Of a stretch of DNA of 9,143 nt, positions 1 through 5,705 are shown one piece after another (the first letter of the stretch is position 1; each line of letters starts with the position of its first letter). A program made the translations under genes and the position numbers. The notes under the pieces were generated by a model, which was not told the DNA's origin, ran no database searches, and saw only the letters and a list, made by a program, of their open reading frames with translations. The stretch comes from Candidatus Onthocola stercoravium (GTDB taxonomy: Bacteria; Bacillota_I; Bacilli_A; RF39; UBA660), in NCBI GenBank assembly GCA_018711775.1, contig DVHV01000006.1:1-9143 (forward strand), written 5' to 3'.

Positions 1-546
1 CAGGCTGGTTTTGTTGATTCAGTAGGTATTTCTTTATATATGAAAATGATCGAAGATGAAATAAAACGCCAACAAGGGGAAGAAGTTTTAGAAGAAGATG
101 ATGAAGCAACAAGTCTAATCAATGTAACTACACATATCAGTGATGATTATGTAAGTGATGAAGATATTAAAATTGAAATTCATCAAAAGATTAATGAAAT
201 CGATTCATATGATAAATTACTCGAAATAAAAGATGAATTAGAAGATAGATTTGGTAAAGTATCAGATGATATGCTTGTATATATGTATGAAGAATGGTTT
301 GAAAAAATTGCAGGAAAGTATAACATTACTAATGTAGTACAAACAGATAGATATGTGGAAGTTACCTTACCAGAAGAAGTATCAAATAGTATAAAAGGGG
401 ATAAATTATTAATTGAAGCAATGTCTTTGACTAAATATTTTAATATAAAATATGTTAATAAAAAAATTGTTATTACTTTATATATTAATAACTTAGATAA
501 ACATTTCATATTTTACTTAGTAACATTACTGGAAAAGATTTTATAA
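1..546 (+). CDS. mfd: Transcription-repair coupling factor Mfd, C-terminal fragment (5' end outside window)
   Basis: The frame is open from the first base and ends with TAA at 544-546, giving about 181 residues of a protein that normally has more than 1,100. The first visible residues (QAGFVDSVGISLYMKMIEDEIK) match the end of the Mfd translocase module, where the family has a 'GxxxxVGFxLYxxML' stretch. What follows, with ISDDYVSDEDIKIEIHQKI and later ELEDRFGKVSDD, is the conserved start of the C-terminal TRCF (D7) domain. In the family Mfd binds stalled RNA polymerase, pushes it off DNA lesions and recruits UvrA; D7 is the autoinhibitory domain that masks the UvrA-binding surface. The helicase motifs and RNA polymerase interaction domain lie upstream of the window. 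The ATG at 40 is an internal methionine, not a start. The next gene, spoVT, is also mfd's neighbour in Bacillus, which supports the call. Confidence 0.93.
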   Translation, partial: QAGFVDSVGISLYMKMIEDEIKRQQGEEVLEEDDEATSLINVTTHISDDYVSDEDIKIEIHQKINEIDSYDKLLEIKDELEDRFGKVSDDMLVYMYEEWFEKIAGKYNITNVVQTDRYVEVTLPEEVSNSIKGDKLLIEAMSLTKYFNIKYVNKKIVITLYINNLDKHFIFYLVTLLEKIL

Positions 547-588
547 AGTATAAAAAAATTATAGTTATCCACACTAAGTATTAGAAGT

Positions 589-594
589 GGAGTG
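589..594 (+). promoter_or_regulatory. Ribosome binding site that selects the TTG start of spoVT
   Basis: GGAGTG lies 6 bases before a TTG at 601. The GTG at 592 overlaps this Shine-Dalgarno sequence and has only a weak purine run in front of it. Starting at TTG makes the protein begin M-K-S-T-G-I-T-R, which fits the usual SpoVT beginning (MKATGIVRR); starting at GTG would add three residues not expected in the family. Confidence 0.75.
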
Positions 595-600
595 AAATTT

Positions 601-1116
601 TTGAAGTCAACAGGAATTACAAGAAAAATAGATGAATTGGGAAGAATAGTTATTCCTAAAGAGATAAGAAGAAATTTGGGAATAAGAGATGGTGAAAGTT
701 TAGAGATTTTTACTGATGAAGATAGTATTATTTTAAAGAAACATTCGCAAATGGAAAGATTTGAAGATCTAGGAGCAAAATTAGGAGAAATAATTAATGC
801 AATTTTTAAAGTTGATGTAATTATTACAGATAGGGAAAAGGTAATAGTTGCTACAAATAATAAAGATTTAATTGATAAAAAAATTAACAAAGATTTAATC
901 TATTTAATAGATAATAGAGAAGAATTAGTAGAAAATGAAAATAGATCTATGGAATTTGATAATATAAGTATAAATGGCAAGTTTACAATAGTACCAATTA
1001 TTGCTTCGATTGATTCTTTAGGATTAGTGGTTATTGTAGCAAATGATGATAAAGATTATAGTAATTTAGCTAGATTGATGGCAAAGATTTTGTCAGAAAA
1101 AATAAATATATATTGA
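601..1116 (+). CDS. spoVT: SpoVT-type AbrB-family transcriptional regulator
   Basis: The protein has 171 residues from the TTG start at 601. Residues 1-47 form a swapped-hairpin AbrB (SpoVT_AbrB) DNA-binding domain with the typical string TGITRKIDELGRIVIPKEIRR, followed by LGIRDGESLEIF. The remaining ~120 residues fit the GAF-like C-terminal domain of SpoVT, ending in a hydrophobic beta-strand stretch (FTIVPIIASIDSLGLVVIV) and a helix. Length and architecture match B. subtilis SpoVT (about 178 residues), a DNA-binding regulator of forespore genes under SigG. It lies 54 bases after mfd, as in Bacillus. No strong promoter or terminator separates the two, so cotranscription is possible. Whether this organism sporulates cannot be judged here; SpoVT-like proteins also occur in non-spore-forming Bacillota. 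The TTG start is uncommon and may keep expression low (inference). Confidence 0.9.
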   Translation: MKSTGITRKIDELGRIVIPKEIRRNLGIRDGESLEIFTDEDSIILKKHSQMERFEDLGAKLGEIINAIFKVDVIITDREKVIVATNNKDLIDKKINKDLIYLIDNREELVENENRSMEFDNISINGKFTIVPIIASIDSLGLVVIVANDDKDYSNLARLMAKILSEKINIY

Positions 1117-1149
1117 TAAAAAAAATAAATTATGGTAAACTTAGGCTAG

Positions 1150-1348
1150 TTTGGCGATGAAAGAAAGGGTAAATATTTATTTCTTTAAAGAGAGTTCTCG
1201 GTTGGTGGAAGAGAATAAGAGATGGTATTGAGTATGGTTTCTGGAGTTTAAACTCGGTCTTTACCGTTATCAAATGGAGAGCATGTAAATCATGAATTAA
1301 GGTGGTACCGCGGGTAAGCACTCGTCCTTAGTTTATGATTTTTATTTT
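1150..1348 (+). promoter_or_regulatory. T-box leader (probably methionine-specific) of the dut-metG-tatD operon
   Basis: The 243-base gap between spoVT and dut holds a T-box riboswitch. The T-box core AAGGTGGTACCGCGG is at 1299-1313, and its partner CGTCCTTA is at 1323-1330. TAAGG (1298-1302) pairs with CCTTA (1326-1330) and leaves TGGT as the bulge that reads the tRNA ACCA end. Stem I shows the AGAGAG bulge (1189-1194), the apical TTCTC/GAGAA hairpin (1195-1199 with 1211-1215) and the conserved GGTTGGTG loop (1200-1207). A short palindromic hairpin GAGTTTAAACTC follows at 1244-1255. The best specifier candidate is ATG at 1233-1235, with ATG 1222-1224 as alternative; either fits Met and the downstream metG. 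Uncharged tRNA-Met should stabilise the antiterminator or antisequestrator and raise expression. The helix can extend to 16 bp (1287-1302 with 1326-1341), followed by a T-rich tract. I saw no convincing promoter for the leader. Confidence 0.93.
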
Positions 1349-1359
1349 GGGGTGATTTA

Positions 1360-1839
1360 ATGCGTAAATTTGAAAAAGTTAGTATTGATGAATTTAGTAA
1401 ATATTATGATAAAAAACTATATGAAGAATATGATTTACCAAAACGAATGACCAGCCATAGTGCTGGATATGATTTTTTTGCAATTGAAGGTTTTACATTA
1501 ATGCCGGGGGAAATAAAAAAAATTCCAACGGGTTATAAAGCAACATTTGGTAGTGATGAAATGTTAATGATTTTAGTTCGGAGCAGTATGGGATTTAAAT
1601 ATAATGTTCGAATGACTAATCAAGTGGGTATTATCGAAAGCGATTATAATAATATCGATAATGAAGGGCATATGTTTGTTTCTTTACAAAATGAAGGAGA
1701 TAGAGATTTTGTAGTTAAAAAAGGGGAAGGATATGCTCAAGGGATTTTTACAAAGTTTCTAATTTGTGATGATGATGTTACTACTAATGAACGACAAGGC
1801 GGATTAGGTAGTACAAATAAAGAAAGGAATGATGAATAA
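1360..1839 (+). CDS. dut: Trimeric-type dUTP diphosphatase (dUTPase)
   Basis: dUTPase hydrolyses dUTP to dUMP and pyrophosphate, keeping uracil out of DNA and feeding dTMP synthesis. The 159-residue protein carries the five motifs in order: motif 1 SAGYDFFA (34-41), motif 2 RSSMGFK (74-80), motif 3 GIIESDYNN (90-98), motif 4 GEGYAQG (122-128) and motif 5 RQGGLGSTN (145-153). Length is normal for the trimeric class. In motif 3 the position usually held by the catalytic Asp (G-x-I-D-x-D-Y) is Glu93, while the second Asp and Tyr are kept; activity is therefore probable but not certain. The start ATG follows GGGGTG (1349-1354). The gene sits directly after the T-box and its stop overlaps the metG start (TAATG), so it is the first gene of the operon and probably translationally coupled to metG. 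A dUTPase in this position looks like an insertion between a metG leader and metG. Confidence 0.9.
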   Translation: MRKFEKVSIDEFSKYYDKKLYEEYDLPKRMTSHSAGYDFFAIEGFTLMPGEIKKIPTGYKATFGSDEMLMILVRSSMGFKYNVRMTNQVGIIESDYNNIDNEGHMFVSLQNEGDRDFVVKKGEGYAQGIFTKFLICDDDVTTNERQGGLGSTNKERNDE

Positions 1840-3365
1840 TGGAAAAATATTATATATCAACAGCAATTGCTTATACTTCAGGTAAACCTCATATTGGAAA
1901 TACTTATGAGATTGTTTTAGCAGATGCAATTGCCAGATTTAAAAGATTAAAGGGGTATGATGTATATTTTCAAACAGGTACAGATGAACATGGAGAAAAG
2001 ATAGAACAAAAAGCAAAAGATGCTGGTGTAACTCCTCAAGAATTCGTCGATGATGTAGCAAATGAAATTAAACGCATTTGGGATATTATGAATACTAGTT
2101 ATGATAAATTTGTAAGAACTACAGATAAAGAACACGAAAGAAGAGTTCAAGATATATTTAATAAAATGTATGAAAAAGGAGATATTTATAAGGGTGAGTA
2201 TAAAGGTCTTTATTGTACTCCTTGTGAATCTTTTTGGACAGAATCACAACTAGTTGATGGTAAATGTCCAGATTGTGGAAGAGAAGTTCAAGAAAAAAGC
2301 GAAGAAGCTTATTTCTTTAGATTATCTAAGTATCAAGAGCGTTTAGAGAAGCATATTGAAGAACATCCAGAATTTATTAAACCAGAAGCAAGAAAAAATG
2401 AAATGATTAATAATTTTATTAAACCAGGATTACAAGATTTATGTGTATCTCGTTCTTCATTTGACTGGGGAATTCCAGTTACAATTGATCCAAAACATGT
2501 TGTTTATGTTTGGTTAGATGCCTTAACAAATTATATTACGAATATTGGTTATGAAGTGGATAAACAATCAGATGAATTTAAAAAGTTATGGCCAGCAGAT
2601 TTACATTTGATTGGTAAAGATATAATTCGTTTTCATACCATTTATTGGCCATGTTTCTTGATGAGCCTCGATTTACCACTTCCAAAGCAAGTGTTTGGCC
2701 ATCCTTGGTTAATTATGGCTGATGGTAAGATGAGTAAGTCTAAAGGTAATGTAGTTTATGCTGATGATTTAGTAAATGAATTTGGAGTAGATGCTGTAAG
2801 ATATTATTTCTTACATGAAATACCTTATTCTTCAGATGGTGTATTTTCAAGAGATTTATTAATTGAGCGAATCAATGCTGATTTAGTAAACATATTAGGT
2901 AATTTAGTAAATAGAACAGTAAGTATGGCTCATAAATACTTTGATGGAACCATTACTAATAAGGGAGTTACAGAAGAATTAGATAAAAGCTTAATTGATG
3001 CTGTAAATAACTTAGATAGTAAGGTGACAGAAAAAATGGATGATTTACATGTCGGAGAAGCTATCGAAGAAATAATTGAAGTGTTAAGAAAGTGTAATAA
3101 ATATATCGATGATACAACTCCTTGGGTTTTAGCAAAAGATGAATCTAAGAAAAATAGATTAGAAACGGTATTATATAATTTACTTGAATCTATTAGAGTT
3201 TGTGCAATATTCTTAAGTCCATATTTACCTGATACAAGCAATAAAATATTTGATCAATTAAATACTAAAAAACGAGAATATAGTACAAAAGAGTTTGGTA
3301 ATTTAGAAAGTCCAATAACTTTAAATGCTCCGATTCATCTATTTGATAGAATTGAGGTAAAATAA
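1839..3365 (+). CDS. metG: Methionyl-tRNA synthetase, short form
   Basis: MetRS charges tRNA-Met, both initiator and elongator, using ATP. The 508-residue protein begins with the class I synthetase core: PHIGNTYE (17-24) is the HIGH motif and KMSKS (297-301) is the second ATP-binding signature, inside DGKMSKSKGNVV. The connective-peptide region has one zinc knuckle with four cysteines, C126, C129, C143 and C146 (CTPC...CPDC). The helical anticodon-binding domain follows, including NLVNRTVSMAHKY and DDTTPWVLAKD. The protein ends soon after this domain, so the C-terminal EMAPII/Arc1p-like tRNA-binding domain of the ~660-residue B. subtilis enzyme is missing; such short forms occur in other bacteria. 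The stop-start overlaps with dut and tatD show one operon, controlled by the upstream T-box, which is the expected sensor of tRNA-Met charging. GAAAGGA before the ATG serves as ribosome binding site. Confidence 0.96.
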   Translation: MEKYYISTAIAYTSGKPHIGNTYEIVLADAIARFKRLKGYDVYFQTGTDEHGEKIEQKAKDAGVTPQEFVDDVANEIKRIWDIMNTSYDKFVRTTDKEHERRVQDIFNKMYEKGDIYKGEYKGLYCTPCESFWTESQLVDGKCPDCGREVQEKSEEAYFFRLSKYQERLEKHIEEHPEFIKPEARKNEMINNFIKPGLQDLCVSRSSFDWGIPVTIDPKHVVYVWLDALTNYITNIGYEVDKQSDEFKKLWPADLHLIGKDIIRFHTIYWPCFLMSLDLPLPKQVFGHPWLIMADGKMSKSKGNVVYADDLVNEFGVDAVRYYFLHEIPYSSDGVFSRDLLIERINADLVNILGNLVNRTVSMAHKYFDGTITNKGVTEELDKSLIDAVNNLDSKVTEKMDDLHVGEAIEEIIEVLRKCNKYIDDTTPWVLAKDESKKNRLETVLYNLLESIRVCAIFLSPYLPDTSNKIFDQLNTKKREYSTKEFGNLESPITLNAPIHLFDRIEVK

Positions 3366-4135
3366 TGCTTATTGATACGCATTGCCATTTATATAAAGAA
3401 TATTACGAAGATATTGATAGTATCATAAAATTATCTAAAGAAAATAATGTAGTGTATTATATAAATAATGGGTGTGATGCTAAAAGCAATGTTGAAGTAT
3501 TGGAATCGGTAGAAAAATATCCTAGTGTTTATGGGGCTTTGGGAATCCATCCAGAGAATGTTTCAAATTATAATTTAGATGATATCAAATTTATTGAAGA
3601 TAATATAAACAATTCAAAAATAGTTGCTATTGGGGAAATTGGTTTGGATTATCACTATTCTAAAGAGAATAAGAGTGAACAAATAAAATTACTAGAATTA
3701 CAACTTGAGTTAGCAGAAAAATATGATATGCCAGTGATAATTCATTCAAGAGATGCAACGGAAGATACAATAAATACTTTAAAGAAATATAAAGTAAAGG
3801 GTGTAATCCATTCTTTTTCAGGTAGTTTAGAAACTGCAAAAATATATATTAAAATGGGTTATTTACTTGGTATTAATGGTGTAGTTACATTTAAAAATTG
3901 TAATTTAAAAGATGTATTAAAAGAAATTCCAATAGAAAATATTGTATTAGAAACGGACTCACCATATTTAACACCAGTACCATTTAGAGGTAAACAAAAT
4001 AATTCTAGTCATATTTTAGATATTGCTAAGTTTATTAGTGAGATATATGATTTAACATTAGATGATGTAAGTAGGATTACTACTGACAATGTATTAAAAC
4101 TATATACTAAAATTAATTATGTACGCAATTTTTAA
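3365..4135 (+). CDS. tatD: TatD-family metal-dependent deoxyribonuclease (YabD-like)
   Basis: This 256-residue protein has the full set of TatD amidohydrolase-fold signatures: DTHCHL with H6 and H8, GIHPE (60-64), EIGLDYH with E91, IIHSRDA with H127, IHSFSG with H149 and ETDSPYL with D198. These are the family's two-metal ligands. TatD proteins are 3'-5' exonucleases or DNA-processing hydrolases of the cytosol; the exact substrate of the Bacillus YabD branch is not settled, and B. subtilis yabD likewise follows metS. The usual RGKxNxP motif reads RGKQNNS here, a small departure. The ATG overlaps the metG stop by one base (TAATG), with GAGGT (3354-3358) as ribosome binding site. It is the last gene of the operon and is followed immediately by a strong terminator. 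Confidence 0.93.
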   Translation: MLIDTHCHLYKEYYEDIDSIIKLSKENNVVYYINNGCDAKSNVEVLESVEKYPSVYGALGIHPENVSNYNLDDIKFIEDNINNSKIVAIGEIGLDYHYSKENKSEQIKLLELQLELAEKYDMPVIIHSRDATEDTINTLKKYKVKGVIHSFSGSLETAKIYIKMGYLLGINGVVTFKNCNLKDVLKEIPIENIVLETDSPYLTPVPFRGKQNNSSHILDIAKFISEIYDLTLDDVSRITTDNVLKLYTKINYVRNF

Positions 4136-4180
4136 AGTCTTGTTTTTTCCATATTTTTGGGATAAAACAAGACTTTTTTT
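4135..4180 (+). terminator. Rho-independent terminator of the dut-metG-tatD operon
   Basis: AAGTCTTGTTTT (4135-4146) and AAAACAAGACTT (4164-4175) form a perfect 12-bp stem, followed by a T run to 4180. The stem begins at the last base of the tatD stop codon. Confidence 0.93.
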
Positions 4181-4224
4181 AAACTCCTGTCAAAGATTTT
4201 AACTTATTTTAAGCACTCAGCAAT

Positions 4225-4263
4225 CTACAAATAACCGAATGAAAAACCTACAAATAACCGAAT
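4225..4263 (+). repeat. Two exact 16-bp direct repeats upstream of the first AAA_14 ATPase
   Basis: CTACAAATAACCGAAT occurs at 4225-4240 and again at 4248-4263, identical over 16 bases, with a 23-bp period and a 7-base AT-rich spacer. The second copy ends 5 bases before the -35 element of the promoter at 4269. The unit is not palindromic. Its place just upstream of -35 suggests a binding site for a regulator or for the ATPase itself (inference). No further copy was found in the window. Confidence 0.9.
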
Positions 4264-4268
4264 TGTAA

Positions 4269-4297
4269 TTGATTTAGGCATTATTTAATGATATAAT
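4269..4297 (+). promoter_or_regulatory. Promoter of the first AAA_14 ATPase (extended -10)
   Basis: TTGATT (4269-4274) is a good -35 hexamer; after 17 bases comes TATAAT (4292-4297), preceded by TGA, so the -10 is extended (TGATATAAT). The expected start of transcription, about 4304, falls at the edge of the Shine-Dalgarno sequence AGAGGAGA (4303-4310), leaving a leader of only some 16 bases. Confidence 0.8.
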
Positions 4298-4319
4298 TTA
4301 ATAGAGGAGAAATATATCT

Positions 4320-5594
4320 ATGAAAGAATATAAGAAAAGAATTGCTGATGAATTACTTAAGAAAAAATTAAAAGGAAAGGGAGCAGTCTTAATTCAAGGA
4401 CCTAAATGGTGTGGTAAAACAACTACTGCCGAACAAATTTCTAATAGTGTTTTATATATGGATAATCCTGAAGATAAAGAACAAAATATTAGTTTGGCAG
4501 ATTTACAACCAAGTTTATTGTTAACTGGTGCAACTCCAAGATTAATTGATGAGTGGCAACTAGCTCCAAAACTATGGGATGCTATAAGATTTGAAGTTGA
4601 TCATCGAGATGAAGAAGGACAATTCATTTTAACTGGTTCATCAGTTCCTGCTAATATGGATGAAGTTACACATACTGGGACTGGAAGATTTGCCTGGTTG
4701 ACAATGAGACCAATGACACTTTATGAGTCTGGTGAATCAAATGGAAGTATTAGTCTTTTAGAGTTATTTAATAATTCAACTAAATTAAATGGCATTAGTG
4801 AATTAACTTTGAAAGATGTTGCTTATTTATGTTGCAGGGGTGGATGGCCTAGAAGTATTTTTATGGACAAAGAAACTGCGTTAGAACAAGCATATGATTA
4901 CTATAATGCAGTTGTTAATTCGGATATTTCTAGAGTTGATAATATAAATAGAAATCCTGAGCGTGCCAAAAATTTAATGAGAAGTTATGCAAGAAACATA
5001 GGAAGTCAGGTATCTAATGAAACTATAAAAGATGATATGATAAATAACGATTTATTTTCTTTAGATGTTGATACTGTACTATCATATATTAATGCACTTA
5101 AAAAATTATTTGTTATTGAAGAATCTCCAGCGTGGAATCCTAATTTAAGAAGTAAAACAGCGATAAGAACATCTAAAACAAGATATTTTGTTGATCCATC
5201 AATTGCGGTAGCAGCGTTAGGAATTGAACCAAACGATTTAATTCACGATTTAAATACATTTGGATTAATTTTTGAGTCATTATGTATCCGCGATTTAAGG
5301 GTTTATGCTGAAAGTATCAATGGTAGCGTTTATCACTATAGAGATGCTTCAGGATTAGAGTGTGATGCAGTTGTACATTTAAGAAGTGGTGTATATGGGT
5401 TAATTGAGATTAAACTTGGTGGAGATAATCTAATTAATGAAGGTGTAGAAAACTTAATAAAAATGAAAAATAAAATTGATACTGAAAAAATGAATAATCC
5501 AGCATTTTTGATGGTGTTAACTGCAACGGGCAAATATGCATATCAAAGAGAAGATGGAGTATATATTGTTCCAATTGGATGTTTAAAAGGATAG
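4320..5594 (+). CDS. AAA_14 / DUF4143 ATPase (COG1373), first copy
   Basis: The 424-residue protein has an N-terminal P-loop ATPase: Walker A GPKWCGKTT (27-35), Walker B with the acidic pair LIDEWQ (75-80) and a sensor-like LTGSS (104-108). The C-terminal third is the DUF4143 domain, recognisable by RYFVDPSIAVAALG (288-301), FESLCIRDLRVYA (318-330) and YHYRDASGLECDA (338-350), followed by LIEIKLGG (361-368). E347/D349 with E363-x-K365 resemble a PD-(D/E)XK nuclease core. This is a common COG1373 family with no established function; links to defence or mobile elements have been suggested but not proved. The ATG at 4320 has AGAGGAGA 9 bases before it. It is the first of two such genes in a row, has its own promoter with 16-bp repeats, and sits where Bacillus would carry other housekeeping genes after tatD, so it is probably an acquired accessory gene. 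No membrane segment is seen. Confidence 0.9.
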   Translation: MKEYKKRIADELLKKKLKGKGAVLIQGPKWCGKTTTAEQISNSVLYMDNPEDKEQNISLADLQPSLLLTGATPRLIDEWQLAPKLWDAIRFEVDHRDEEGQFILTGSSVPANMDEVTHTGTGRFAWLTMRPMTLYESGESNGSISLLELFNNSTKLNGISELTLKDVAYLCCRGGWPRSIFMDKETALEQAYDYYNAVVNSDISRVDNINRNPERAKNLMRSYARNIGSQVSNETIKDDMINNDLFSLDVDTVLSYINALKKLFVIEESPAWNPNLRSKTAIRTSKTRYFVDPSIAVAALGIEPNDLIHDLNTFGLIFESLCIRDLRVYAESINGSVYHYRDASGLECDAVVHLRSGVYGLIEIKLGGDNLINEGVENLIKMKNKIDTEKMNNPAFLMVLTATGKYAYQREDGVYIVPIGCLKG

Positions 5595-5599
5595 AAATT

Positions 5600-5681
5600 T
5601 TTCTAAAAATGTGATTTTTTATATCAAAAATATTTCTAAAAATGTGATTTTTAATATTGATTTTCTTTCTAAAAATGTGAT
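5600..5681 (+). repeat. Three exact 16-bp direct repeats, 33-bp period, upstream of the second AAA_14 ATPase
   Basis: TTTCTAAAAATGTGAT occurs at 5600-5615, 5633-5648 and 5666-5681, identical each time, with a period of exactly 33 bases (about three helical turns). In the first two copies similarity continues for about nine more bases (TTTT, then ATAT). The third copy fills the spacer between the -35 and -10 elements and its last T is the first base of the -10. Occupancy should therefore block RNA polymerase (inference). The sequence is unrelated to the repeat before the first ATPase. Confidence 0.93.
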
Positions 5682-5686
5682 ATAAT
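5657..5686 (+). promoter_or_regulatory. Promoter of the second AAA_14 ATPase, interlocked with repeat copy 3
   Basis: TTGATT (5657-5662) and TATAAT (5681-5686) are 18 bases apart, and the -10 is extended by TGA. The -35 and the extended -10 are the same as those of the first ATPase promoter. Transcription should begin near 5693, inside the ribosome binding site, so the leader is only about a dozen bases long. Confidence 0.8.
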
Positions 5687-5692
5687 TTGCTT

Positions 5693-5698
5693 GGAGAG
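5693..5698 (+). promoter_or_regulatory. Ribosome binding site fixing the start of the second ATPase at 5706
   Basis: GGAGAG lies 7 bases before ATG 5706. An in-frame TTG at 5691 would give five more residues, but it overlaps this site and falls only 5 bases after the -10 element, so it is unlikely to be in the transcript. Confidence 0.8.
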
Positions 5699-5705
5699 TG
5701 ATAAG

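Noticed and set aside
592..600. GTG at 592 as the start of spoVT
   Set aside because: It overlaps the Shine-Dalgarno sequence of the TTG at 601, and the extra residues do not fit the family N-terminus.
513..890. Minus-strand open frame of 125 codons across the mfd-spoVT junction
   Set aside because: It is opposite well-supported genes and its Ile/Ser/Leu-rich translation is typical of a shadow frame in AT-rich DNA.
1090..1136. Promoter for the T-box leader near the end of spoVT (TTGTCA at 1090)
   Set aside because: No -10 hexamer with acceptable match lies 16-18 bases downstream.
1130..1321. Minus-strand open frame of 63 codons
   Set aside because: It lies entirely across the T-box leader, has no recognisable protein features and no ribosome binding site evidence.
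5593..5604. Short palindrome AGAAATTTTTCT after the first ATPase as a terminator
   Set aside because: The stem is only five A/T-rich pairs with almost no loop, and it partly coincides with the first repeat copy.
5600..5681. CRISPR-like array: three identical repeats at a regular 33-bp period
   Set aside because: The repeats are only 16 bp, the spacers are 17 bp of low-complexity AT-rich sequence that are partly alike, the array overlaps a promoter, and no cas gene is near.
5691..5705. TTG at 5691 as the start of the second ATPase
   Set aside because: It lies before or at the predicted transcription start and overlaps the ribosome binding site of ATG 5706.
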